In this document: in pieces, positions 25,313 to 33,187 of the stretch
Layout of the letters: each line of letters begins with the position of its first letter
Position numbering within the stretch: position 1 is the first letter of the stretch
Program-made: the position numbers and the translations under genes
DNA from: JAMXLO01 sp963832895
Lineage (GTDB): Bacteria > Pseudomonadota > Alphaproteobacteria > Acetobacterales > Acetobacteraceae
DNA length: 64,000 bases
Direction: 5' to 3'
NCBI GenBank assembly: GCA_963832895.1
Contig: CAWHVQ010000010.1
Coordinates: 1-64,000, forward strand
The notes under the pieces: model-generated
What the model was told of the DNA's origin: nothing
Seen by the model: the letters and a program-made list of their open reading frames with translations, nothing else
The model's database searches: none

Positions 25313-26110
25313 ATGATGGACGAGCGGCTGACGGCAGGGGCAAGTCAGGCGGAATATTCCTCCGCCATGGATGCGATCCGCGTGCACAACCTGACCAAGC
25401 GCTACGCGGAGACGCTGGCGGTGGACGATGTGACCTTCGCCGTGCCGACCGGCGCGACCGTCGGGCTGCTGGGTGGCAACGGCGCCGGCAAGACCACGAC
25501 GATCGGCATGCTGCTGGGCCTGCTAATCCCCACCGCCGGTTCGATCGAGGTGCTGGGTCACGACATGGCGCGCGATCGGTTCTCGGCGCTGGCGCGGATG
25601 AATTTCTCTTCGCCCTACGTCTCACTGCCGCAGCGACTGTCGGTGGCGGAGAACCTTCGGGTCTATGGCCATTTATACGACGTCATCCGCCTCGAGCACC
25701 GCATCGCCGAACTGTCCGTGGAGCTCGACCTGGGTGACCTGCTCGACCGTCCGGCGGGCAAACTTTCGGCCGGGCAGAAGACCCGGGTGGCGCTCGCCAA
25801 GGCGCTGATCAACCGGCCGGAGCTTTTGCTGCTCGATGAGCCAACGGCCAGCCTTGACCCCGACACCGGCGATTGGGTCCGCACCTGGCTGGAGCGATAT
25901 CGCGACGAGAGCGGCTGCACCATCCTGCTCGCCTCGCACAACATGGCGGAGGTGGAGCGGCTGTGCTCCCACGTGCTGATGCTGAAGCAGGGTCGTATCG
26001 TGGATCAGGGCAGCCCGCAGGATCTGCTCGATCGCTACCGCCGCGAGGACATGGAGGAGGTATTCCTGGACATCGCCCGAGACCGCCGCCGCGCAGTGGC
26101 TCCGGCATGA
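25313..26110 (+). CDS. ABC-2-type exporter ATP-binding protein
   Basis: 265 residues. Walker A GGNGAGKTT, signature LSAGQKTRVALAKALI (the LSAGQ variant usual in ABC-2 exporters), Walker B LLLLDEPTASLDPDT and switch His in LLASHNM. The domain starts at about residue 20 (IRVHNLTKRYAETLAVDDV), so an internal ATG at 25367 is an alternative start. It is paired with the following permease gene (ATGA overlap), making a drug, polysaccharide or antibiotic-type export system. The partner is frame-broken, so activity is doubtful if that break is real. Confidence 0.9.
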   Translation: MMDERLTAGASQAEYSSAMDAIRVHNLTKRYAETLAVDDVTFAVPTGATVGLLGGNGAGKTTTIGMLLGLLIPTAGSIEVLGHDMARDRFSALARMNFSSPYVSLPQRLSVAENLRVYGHLYDVIRLEHRIAELSVELDLGDLLDRPAGKLSAGQKTRVALAKALINRPELLLLDEPTASLDPDTGDWVRTWLERYRDESGCTILLASHNMAEVERLCSHVLMLKQGRIVDQGSPQDLLDRYRREDMEEVFLDIARDRRRAVAPA

Positions 26111-26911
26111 CAGGCGCCGCCGCTCGTCGCGTCTGGGGCCTGATGTACCGGCACCTGGCGCTGTACCGCCGCTCCTGGCCGCGGCTGCTGGAACTCGCCT
26201 ACTGGCCCGTGCTGCAGATGTGCATCTGGGGCTTCACCGCGAGCTTTCTGGCGTCCCGCATGGGCAGCCCGGTCGCGCTCGCCGGAGCCACGCTGCTAGG
26301 CGGCGTGCTGCTGTGGGAGGTGGCGCTGCGCAGCCAGATGGGCGTGGCGATCAGCTTCATGGAGGAGATGTGGTCGCGCAACTTGGGCCACGTGTTCGTC
26401 AGTCCGGTGCGCCCCCGGGAGTTGGTGGGAGCGCTGATCCTGATATCGGTGATCCGCACGGCGGCCGGCGTGTTGCCGGCGATTCTCGTCGCCTGGCTGC
26501 TATACGCCTACAACCTGTTCGCGATGGGTCCCATCGTGGTGCTGTTCTTCATGAACCTGATGATCATGGGCTGGGCGGTGGCGCTGGGCGTCGTGTCGCT
26601 GATCCTGCGCCATGGCGCAGGCGCGGAGGCTCTCGCGTGGTCGGGTACTGTTCGGCCTGACGCCGTTCTCGGCGGTGTTCTATCCCGTTTCCGTGCTGCC
26701 CCATGCCTTGCAGCCGATCGCCCTGGCGCTGCCATCGGCCCACGTGTTCGAGGGCATGCGCGGCATCCTGCTCAATGGCGTGGTGCGTTGGGATCACCTG
26801 ATCGCCGCCTTCGCGCTGAACGCGGTTTGGGTGGCCGGCGCGGCGCTGTTGTTTGCCCGCCAGTTCCGTCAGGCACGGCTGCGCGGGGCGTTGCTGAGCA
26901 TCGGCGAATGA
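26107..26911 (+). pseudogene. ABC-2-type exporter permease, frameshifted
   Basis: Starts at ATG 26107, overlapping the ATPase stop by four bases. The first frame codes about 180 residues with four membrane helices (LAYWPVLQMCIWGFTASFLA, IRTAAGVLPAILVAWLLYAY, VVLFFMNLMIMGWAVALGVV). At a GGG run near 26643-26645 an extra G shifts it. Removing it gives AWSVLFGLTPFSAVFYPVSV, and the protein continues to TGA 26909-26911 with two more helices and the LPSAHVFEGMRGILL segment typical of ABC-2 permeases. The intact length would be about 267 residues. Confidence 0.82.
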
Positions 26912-26917
26912 CGGCCC

Positions 26918-27002
26918 TCCTCCTCCCCTGGTGGGGGCGGGCCGGGGGAAGGGGGCGATGCCCCCCCTCGCCCGGTCCCCTCACCCCAACACCCGCCCCG
27001 GC
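26918..27002. repeat. GC-rich intergenic palindromic element, copy 3
   Basis: Alternating C-rich and G-rich blocks (CCTCCTCCCCTGGTGGGGGC, then GGGGGAAGGGGGC and CCCCCCCTCGCCC) fill the gap between the permease and the phosphatase gene. This is the longest member of the family in the window. Confidence 0.55.
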
Positions 27003-27623
27003 ATGAGCGAAACGCGTTTCTGGCTGATCCGCCACGCCATCGTCGATGAGAACGCGCGCGCCATGCTGTACGGCATCATGGACGTGCCCTTGTGCGAGAC
27101 CAGTCTGCTGGAGCAGGCACCGATGTATCGGGCGCTGGCCGCGCGCCTGCCGCGTCCCGCTGCCTGGAAGGTCACGCCGCTCTCGCGTACCCGCCGAACA
27201 GCCGAGGCGATCTTCGCCGCTGGCTATCCGCACATCGAGCCGGAGGTCGAGCCGGACATGATCGAACAGAGCCTGGGCGAATGGCAGGGGCTGCCGCACG
27301 CTGAACTGCCGGCGCGGCTGGCTTTCCCCCAGCACGCCTTCTGGCCGATCGGCGGACATGAGCGGCCCCCGGGCGGCGAGACCCTGGTGGAAGTGATCGA
27401 TCGGGTCGGCGCCGCCCTCGAACGATTGGCCGCCGAGCATCCGGATGCGGACGTGGTCATCGTCAGCCATGGCGGGGCGATCCGCGCGGCGGTGGCGCAT
27501 TGTCTGCGCATCGGCCCGGACAACGCGCTGCACCTGTCGGTGCAGAACCTGTCGCTGACCCGCCTGGAGCGCAGCCCGCAGGGTTGGCGGGTCGTCTGCG
27601 TCAATGAGCTACCGGGATATTGA
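27003..27623 (+). CDS. Histidine phosphatase (phosphoglycerate mutase-like) family protein
   Basis: 206 residues. The catalytic His is in FWLIRHAIVDENAR (the RHG-type motif, here Arg-His-Ala). LSRTRRTAEAIF carries the second Arg, EQSLGEWQGL the acid, and VSHGGAIRAAVA the second His. These marks put it in the broad-specificity phosphatase/CobC-like branch; a cobalamin role is not supported by neighbours. The substitution of Gly by Ala after RH is unusual but known in the superfamily. Confidence 0.87.
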   Translation: MSETRFWLIRHAIVDENARAMLYGIMDVPLCETSLLEQAPMYRALAARLPRPAAWKVTPLSRTRRTAEAIFAAGYPHIEPEVEPDMIEQSLGEWQGLPHAELPARLAFPQHAFWPIGGHERPPGGETLVEVIDRVGAALERLAAEHPDADVVIVSHGGAIRAAVAHCLRIGPDNALHLSVQNLSLTRLERSPQGWRVVCVNELPGY

Positions 27624-27682
27624 GCACAAGCCCGCCGCGAATCCGCGCAAAGGGAGTATGCAGACCGCGAATCGAGGAGGCG

Positions 27683-28495
27683 ATGATGATTCGGATTCTG
27701 CTGTTTGCAGGCATGCTGGCTGTGCTGCCATGGCTGGCGCCACGTCCCGCACACGCGCAGGGTGACGAACAGACTCTGGTGGACCGCGCGACACTCGCGG
27801 TCCAGGAGATAGCCAATCAGTCACTGTCGACGGATCCGCGCCGGGCCCTTTCCAGGGCGCGCGCCGTGATGATCTGCCCGCGCGTGTTCAAGGCCGGCTT
27901 TATCCTGGGCGGTGAAGGCGGCGCCTGCGTGTTGCTCGCGCGCGCCGGCAACGGCACCTGGTCCTACCCCGCGTTCTACGGCATGGGCAGTGGCAGCATC
28001 GGCTTCCAGATCGGCATCCAGGACGCTCAGCTCATCATGATGATCATGACCGAGAAGGGGCTGAACGCGGTCCTGAACAGCCAGTTCAAGTTCGGTGCCG
28101 ATGCCTCGCTCGCGATCGCCACGATCGGCGCCGGAATCCAGGGCTCAACCACGAGCGCGCTGGGCGCCGACATCGTCGCGTTCTCGCAGACGCGCGGGCT
28201 GTATGGTGGCATTTCGCTGGAGGGCAGCCTGATGGGCCAACGATCCAGTTGGAACGCCGCCTATTACGGCCACGAGATGGGCTCGCGGCAAATCGTCATG
28301 GACATGCAGGGATCCAACCCCGGCGCCGATCCATTGCGCGATGTGCTGACCCGCTACGGCAGCGGCGAGCAGAAGCAGGCCGCGGTACCGGCACAGGCGG
28401 ATTACCAGCCACCTCCGCTGGTGTCCAACGAACCGACGCAGTTGCAGCCGCACGGGCAGGTGCAGCAGCAGACTCTGCCGCCGCCGCCCAAGTAA
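27683..28495 (+). CDS. SYLF-domain (YSC84-like) lipid-binding exported protein
   Basis: 270 residues from ATG 27683, with a GAGGAGG ribosome binding site directly upstream. Signal peptide MMIRILLFAGMLAVLPWLAP with cleavage near AHA-Q. The SYLF domain follows: SRARAVMICPRVFKAGFILG, GEGGACVLLARA, YPAFYGMGSGSIGFQIGIQD and GADIVAFSQTRGLYGGISLE. The C-terminal 40 residues are Pro/Gln-rich and low complexity. The domain binds phosphoinositides in eukaryotes, and bacterial exported members are uncharacterised envelope proteins. It is followed closely by the retropepsin-like lipoprotein gene. Confidence 0.9.
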   Translation: MMIRILLFAGMLAVLPWLAPRPAHAQGDEQTLVDRATLAVQEIANQSLSTDPRRALSRARAVMICPRVFKAGFILGGEGGACVLLARAGNGTWSYPAFYGMGSGSIGFQIGIQDAQLIMMIMTEKGLNAVLNSQFKFGADASLAIATIGAGIQGSTTSALGADIVAFSQTRGLYGGISLEGSLMGQRSSWNAAYYGHEMGSRQIVMDMQGSNPGADPLRDVLTRYGSGEQKQAAVPAQADYQPPPLVSNEPTQLQPHGQVQQQTLPPPPK

Positions 28496-28507
28496 CGGTC
28501 GTGCAGG

Positions 28508-29461
28508 TTGCCGGCGGTGTCGCTGCGGCGCCTCGCGGCGCTTCGGTTGCTCCTGCTTGTGGTCGCCGGTTGCCAACAAGGTTCCGGGTGCGATCTCGTC
28601 AAGGTCGCCCAGGTGCCGCTCGCACCTAAGGGCGGGGTGTTCGCGGTCCCGATCTCTGTCAACGGCCAGATGATCGGCATGGTGCTGGACACCGGTGCAA
28701 GGACAAACCTGCTCACGGATGTGGCGGCCGAACGTCTCGGTGTCGTCCGGGATGGGCGAACCGCCACAATAGTGACAGGAGTGGCTGGCGGGTCGTTGCG
28801 CGCCGATGCCCGGGTCGACAGCATGTCACTGGGCGGCGTGCGGCTTGCAGTGGACCGGATATCGGTGAATTCCTATCCGGGCTTTGACGGTGTGCTCGGC
28901 CTGGACAGCCTGAAAGATTTCGATCTTGACATCGATGCACCGAACCGTGTGCTCACGCTGTATCGCGTTCGCGCGTGTGAGCGCGCGGACCCGCCGTGGA
29001 GTGAGCCGGCTGTGTCGATCGCAGGCGTATCCACCAGAATGGGCTGGCTGGCGATACCGTTCGCGATCGACGGCGTCGCGGGTACCGCTGTGGTTGACAC
29101 CGGCGCGTCGTCCACAACGATCACGCCGAGGTTGGCCAGGCGGCTTGGCGTGACCGAGCAGGCGCTGGCGAAGGATCGGATCCTGAAACTCCATGTCATC
29201 GCCGGTGAAGATGAACAGGCGCACGTTCATCGGTTTCAGACCATGCGGATCGGCCCGTTCACGTGGCACGATGTGTCCGTCATCGTCCTTGCCAAGGAAC
29301 CGCCGGCGCTGGGCGGCGGACGGAACTTCAGCGAGGCAGTGATCGGCCAGAATGTTCTGAGCCACCGGCGCATCTGGTTCTCGTTCGCAACCGACCGCCT
29401 GTTCATCGCGCGCACTGCCGACGACGCGCCGCCGAGCGAACCGGCAACCCCTGGCCACTGA
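28508..29461 (+). CDS. Retropepsin-like aspartic protease, duplicated domain, putative lipoprotein
   Basis: About 317 residues, TTG start (28508; GTG 28517 possible). The N-terminal signal ends in a lipobox-like LLLVVAGC, so it is probably lipid-anchored. Two retropepsin-type repeats follow: the first with VLDTGARTNLL, the second with VVDTGASSTTITPRLARRLG. Each carries the catalytic Asp-Thr-Gly and ends with a hydrophobic Gly strand (GVLGLDSL; VIGQNVLS). Single-chain proteins with two such halves resemble pepsin-like pseudodimers. It lies 12 bases after the SYLF gene and may act with it in the periplasm, which is an inference. Confidence 0.85.
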   Translation: MPAVSLRRLAALRLLLLVVAGCQQGSGCDLVKVAQVPLAPKGGVFAVPISVNGQMIGMVLDTGARTNLLTDVAAERLGVVRDGRTATIVTGVAGGSLRADARVDSMSLGGVRLAVDRISVNSYPGFDGVLGLDSLKDFDLDIDAPNRVLTLYRVRACERADPPWSEPAVSIAGVSTRMGWLAIPFAIDGVAGTAVVDTGASSTTITPRLARRLGVTEQALAKDRILKLHVIAGEDEQAHVHRFQTMRIGPFTWHDVSVIVLAKEPPALGGGRNFSEAVIGQNVLSHRRIWFSFATDRLFIARTADDAPPSEPATPGH

Positions 29462-29488
29462 CGCGTCCACCCGGTAATCTCCGCCGCC

Positions 29489-29956
29489 ATGGCTGCGACG
29501 TCGCCGTTCTGGAAGACCAAGACCCTGGAGCAGATGTCCCGCGACGAGTGGGAATCGCTGTGCGACGGTTGCGGCCGCTGCTGCCTGCACAAACTGCGCG
29601 ACGACGACACCGGCGCACTATCGTTCACCAACATCGCGTGCCGGTTGCTGGATCTGCACAGTTGCCGCTGCAGCGACTATGCGCACCGTCGCCGCCGGGT
29701 GCCGGACTGCGTCGCGCTGACGCCGGCCGAAGTGCGCGCGATCGACTGGTTGCCACCCTCGTGTGCCTATCGACGCCTTGCCGAGGGCAAGGACCTCGCA
29801 TGGTGGCATCCACTGGTGTCCGGTGATCCCAACACAGTGCACGAGGCCGGCATCTCGGTGCGTGACCGTGCCGTCGACGAGCGCAAGGCCGGACCGTTCG
29901 ATCACCACATGGTCGATTGGCCCGGTCGCATGCCGCGCGCCAAACGTCAGTCATAG
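29489..29956 (+). CDS. YcgN-family cysteine-cluster protein (UPF0260)
   Basis: 155 residues with the family's Cys cluster: LCDGCGRCCLHKL, ACRLLDLHSCRCSDY, a DC after RRRRV, and SCAYR. These Cys positions suggest a metal or Fe-S site. The opening FWKTKTLEQMSRDEWESLCD is highly typical. The function is unknown in the literature I can recall, and length is normal. It lies between the retropepsin gene and the DHDPS-like gene with short gaps, possibly in one operon. Confidence 0.9.
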   Translation: MAATSPFWKTKTLEQMSRDEWESLCDGCGRCCLHKLRDDDTGALSFTNIACRLLDLHSCRCSDYAHRRRRVPDCVALTPAEVRAIDWLPPSCAYRRLAEGKDLAWWHPLVSGDPNTVHEAGISVRDRAVDERKAGPFDHHMVDWPGRMPRAKRQS

Positions 29957-29967
29957 GAGTAAGCACG

Positions 29968-31659
29968 ATGATGAAGGATGCCTTGTTCGCCGGCGTGAAT
30001 GCTGCCGTGCTGACGCCTATGCGCGCCGATCTGTCGGTCGATCTCGATCGCATGGCGGCGCATTGTCGCTGGCTGCTGGCGAATGGCTGCAACAACCTTG
30101 GCGTCCTTGGCACCACAGGCGAAGCGAACAGCATCGGTATCGGCGAGCGGCTCGGCATCCTGCCGGAACTCGTGACGCGCGGCATTCCGGCGGCGAAGAT
30201 GATGCCGGGTACCGGCGTGACGGCGCTTACCGACACCGTGCTGCTGACGAAGCAGGCGATGGAGGTCGGCTGCCGCGGCGCATTGCTGCTGCCGCCGTTC
30301 TATTACAAGAACCCGACCGATGACGGGCTGTTCGCGTATTTCTCCGAGGTGATCAATCGCGTCGGTGGCGGCATAAAATACTATCTCTACAATTTTCCGC
30401 AGCAGTCAGCGGTGCCGTTCAGCGTCGATCTGATCGGGCGATTGCTAAAGGCGTTTCCTGGCACTTTGAAAGGCGTGAAGGACAGCAGCGGCAACTACGA
30501 GAACGGCCGCGCCTATGTGGAGAACTTCGCACGCGATGGCTTCGAGGTGTATGCCGGCGACGACACGCTGCTGCGCCCGCTGCTGCAGGTCGGCAGCGCC
30601 GGCTGCATCACTGCGGCGGCCAACGTGAACTCACCGATTGCGGCGCAGGTGTATGCCAACTGGAACAACGACATGGGCGAGAACATGCATGAAACGCTAA
30701 GTGCGACGCGCAAGGCGATCGTCGCCGCTCCTGCGGCGATACCGGCGCTGAAGGCACTGATGGCGCGCCATACCGGCGATGCTGCATGGCAATATATGCG
30801 CCCGCCGCATCTGAAGCTGACCGCCGAACAGCAGGCAAAGCTGTTCGCCGCATTCGAACTCGAGCGGGGTGCAACTGGCGCGGGCTGCATAGCGCGCACC
30901 CCAGGCAGCCAACCAAATTGGTTGACGAATCGGTTGCACCTGCCCTTTGTGGACAGAATGGAATGGCCGCGATCCGAAACGCTGACTCTTCCTAGCGGTC
31001 CGACTCGTGTCGAATGGCGACGCAATCGCCGTGCGCGACGTGTCAGTCTGCGCATCGATCCATGTGGCGGTGGCGTTGTTGTCACGCTGCCGATACGCGC
31101 TGGTCGCGGTGCCGGTGTCGCGCTATTGATGAATCATGCGGAGTGGGTGGCGAACCGATTGGCCGCGCTGCCTGACGCGTTGCCGTTCGTCGATGGCACG
31201 TTGGTGCCGATCGGCGATGTGCCGCATCGAATTCGTCATGTGCCTCAATTGCGCGGTGGCGCGTGGTTGCAGGACGGTGAACTGCATGTCAGCGGTGCGC
31301 CGGAGTTCCTGCGGCGTCGTGTTTTGGATTTCCTGCGCACCGAGGCGCTGCGGCGGTTGTCGGCGTTGGTGGTTGCCAAGTCGGCAACCCTCGGGGTGAC
31401 AGCGCGGCGCATTGCGGTCAAGGACACGCGCAGCCGCTGGGGCAGTTGCGCCAGCGATGGGTCGCTGGCGTTCAGTTGGCGCCTGGTGATGACGCCGGAG
31501 TTCGTGCAGGACTACGTGGCGGCACACGAGGTCGCGCATCTGAAGCACCTGAACCACGGCAAGCGCTTCTGGCGCCTTGTCGATCGCCTTACACCGCACG
31601 CGGCAACCGCGATCCCGTGGCTGCAGGCAGAGGGGTTCCGGCTGCTGCGGGTGGGTTAA
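29968..31659 (+). CDS. Fused reading frame: dihydrodipicolinate synthase-like aldolase + YgjP-like metallopeptidase
   Basis: 563 residues from ATG 29968 (AGGAGT upstream). Residues 1 to about 300 are a DHDPS/NAL-family aldolase: GVLGTTGEANSI near residue 46, the PPFYYKNP Tyr loop, and the Schiff-base Lys in GTLKGVKDSSGN. After a short Gly/Ala/Thr linker, from about residue 331 (MEWPRSETLTLPSGPTRVEW), comes a complete YgjP/DUF45 metallopeptidase-like domain with HEVAH and a distal His in HLNHGKRFW. The two families are normally separate genes, so this may be a stop-loss fusion or an indel: the adjacent frame has a TAG near 30890. An ATG at 30958 could still start the second protein. Confidence 0.85.
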   Translation: MMKDALFAGVNAAVLTPMRADLSVDLDRMAAHCRWLLANGCNNLGVLGTTGEANSIGIGERLGILPELVTRGIPAAKMMPGTGVTALTDTVLLTKQAMEVGCRGALLLPPFYYKNPTDDGLFAYFSEVINRVGGGIKYYLYNFPQQSAVPFSVDLIGRLLKAFPGTLKGVKDSSGNYENGRAYVENFARDGFEVYAGDDTLLRPLLQVGSAGCITAAANVNSPIAAQVYANWNNDMGENMHETLSATRKAIVAAPAAIPALKALMARHTGDAAWQYMRPPHLKLTAEQQAKLFAAFELERGATGAGCIARTPGSQPNWLTNRLHLPFVDRMEWPRSETLTLPSGPTRVEWRRNRRARRVSLRIDPCGGGVVVTLPIRAGRGAGVALLMNHAEWVANRLAALPDALPFVDGTLVPIGDVPHRIRHVPQLRGGAWLQDGELHVSGAPEFLRRRVLDFLRTEALRRLSALVVAKSATLGVTARRIAVKDTRSRWGSCASDGSLAFSWRLVMTPEFVQDYVAAHEVAHLKHLNHGKRFWRLVDRLTPHAATAIPWLQAEGFRLLRVG

Positions 31660-33095
31660 TGTTCTGCCTCAGCCAGCACTTGGGCATCCCAACCGCCGCC
31701 CAGCGCCGCGATCAACGCGACACTCGCGACCAGGCGACTCTGCTGCACAGCCAGCTGCGACTGCTGGTTGCCTAATAGCGTCGTCTGCTCGGTAACGACG
31801 CTTGTATATGCGACGGTGCCTGTGCGGTACTGATTGAGGGTCACGTCGACGGCACGTTGTGAGGCGCGCACCGCAACGGCCTCGGCGTGTGCCTGCTGCT
31901 CGAGGATGCGCAGCGAGGACAATTCGTCCTCCACCTGCTGCAACGCCGTCAGCACAACCTGACGATAGTTGGCGATGCTCTGGTCGTAGGTCGCGCGCGC
32001 TGCCGCCACTGCGGCAGTGCGCGCACCGCCCTCGAATAGCGGTTCGCTCGCCGCGCCACCTAGCGACCAGATCCGATTGCCCGTGGTGAACAGCTGCGAC
32101 AGTGGACTACCGATGAAACCGCCGAGCGTCGACAGTGAGATGTCGGGATAGAACGCCGCCACCTGCACGCCGATCAGCGCGTTCTCCTGCTGCATCTGGC
32201 GCTCGGCCGCGGCGATATCGGGGCGGCGCTGCAGCAGAGTGGATGGCAGGCCGGGCGGCATCACCGGTACGTCGGAGGTGAGCAATGCAGGCGCTATCGT
32301 AAGTTCGGCTGGTGCACGCCCGGTCAGCACCGCAATTGCGTGCTCGAAGATGGCTCGCTGCACGCCGACCCCGACAAGCTGCGCGCGTGCGCCTTCCAGT
32401 TGCGCCTGCGCGGTCACCACATCCGCCGAAGAGACGGTGCCGGCGGCATGCTGGTTCTGCACGATCTGGAGGGATCGTTCGAACGCCGCCACAGTCTGGC
32501 GCAGCAGATCGGTCAGCGAGTCCTCGGCCCGAAGATCGAAGTAATCTGTCGCCAGCGTTGCCTGCGCTGACAGCCTGGCGTTGGCGAGATCGGCGGCGCT
32601 GACCTGCGCGGCAGCTTTCTGGCTCTCGATCTGCCGACGGATACGACCCCAGACATCGAGATCCCAACTGATCGAACCTTCCACGGTGTACTGCGTGTGC
32701 GCGGCGCCACCGCCGCTCAACAACGAGCTGCTGGATGAGCTGCTGGAGCTGGATTTGCTGCCGCCCAGTCCCGAGCCGTGCGTCACGCCCCCGTTGAGTG
32801 TGGCAACCGGGAACAAACTCGCCTGCGCCTCCTGCACCAGCGCCTGTGCATTGCGGTACTCTGCCTCGAACTGCTTTATCGTCTGGTTGGAGACGTCGAC
32901 CTGACGTTCCAGACGATCGAGTTCCGGATCATTATAGACTGACCACCACGCGCCTCGGTCTACCGCGTCCTGCGGCTGCGCCATCGTCCAGCCCTGCAAC
33001 TCCTTGTAGGCGACAGGCACGGGCGCGTCGGCGCGATCATAGTCCGGCCCAACCATGCAGGCGGATAGCGACAAAGCGAACAGCAGTGACAGCAT
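31656..33095 (-). CDS. RND efflux outer-membrane lipoprotein (NodT/OprM family)
   Basis: About 479 residues from ATG 33095. The lipobox LSLSACMVGPDY predicts a lipidated Cys. The TolC-like fold consists of two repeated halves with long coiled helices, including the NodT landmark PDIAAAERQMQQENALIGVQ. It forms the outer-membrane duct for the two RND pumps encoded just upstream, with a 92-base gap carrying a GC-rich repeat. Odd point: a run of ten serines at 32724-32753, after the segment GLGGSK, inside an otherwise normal sequence. It overlaps the end of the DHDPS-YgjP gene by four bases. Confidence 0.9.
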   Translation of the reverse strand: MLSLLFALSLSACMVGPDYDRADAPVPVAYKELQGWTMAQPQDAVDRGAWWSVYNDPELDRLERQVDVSNQTIKQFEAEYRNAQALVQEAQASLFPVATLNGGVTHGSGLGGSKSSSSSSSSSSLLSGGGAAHTQYTVEGSISWDLDVWGRIRRQIESQKAAAQVSAADLANARLSAQATLATDYFDLRAEDSLTDLLRQTVAAFERSLQIVQNQHAAGTVSSADVVTAQAQLEGARAQLVGVGVQRAIFEHAIAVLTGRAPAELTIAPALLTSDVPVMPPGLPSTLLQRRPDIAAAERQMQQENALIGVQVAAFYPDISLSTLGGFIGSPLSQLFTTGNRIWSLGGAASEPLFEGGARTAAVAAARATYDQSIANYRQVVLTALQQVEDELSSLRILEQQAHAEAVAVRASQRAVDVTLNQYRTGTVAYTSVVTEQTTLLGNQQSQLAVQQSRLVASVALIAALGGGWDAQVLAEAEH

Positions 33096-33114
33096 TGCAC
33101 GGAGCGACCTGCGC

Positions 33115-33173
33115 TGCCCCTCCCCTTGCGGCAGGGGGGGAGGGGGCGGTGCGGTGCGGGCACCACCCCCTAT
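33115..33173. repeat. GC-rich intergenic palindromic element, copy 4
   Basis: CCCCTCCCCTTGCGGCAGGG then AGGGGGCGGTGCGG, between the RND pump and the outer-membrane factor genes. It may attenuate or stabilise the operon transcript. Confidence 0.55.
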
Positions 33174-33187
33174 GCGCGAAACAAAAA

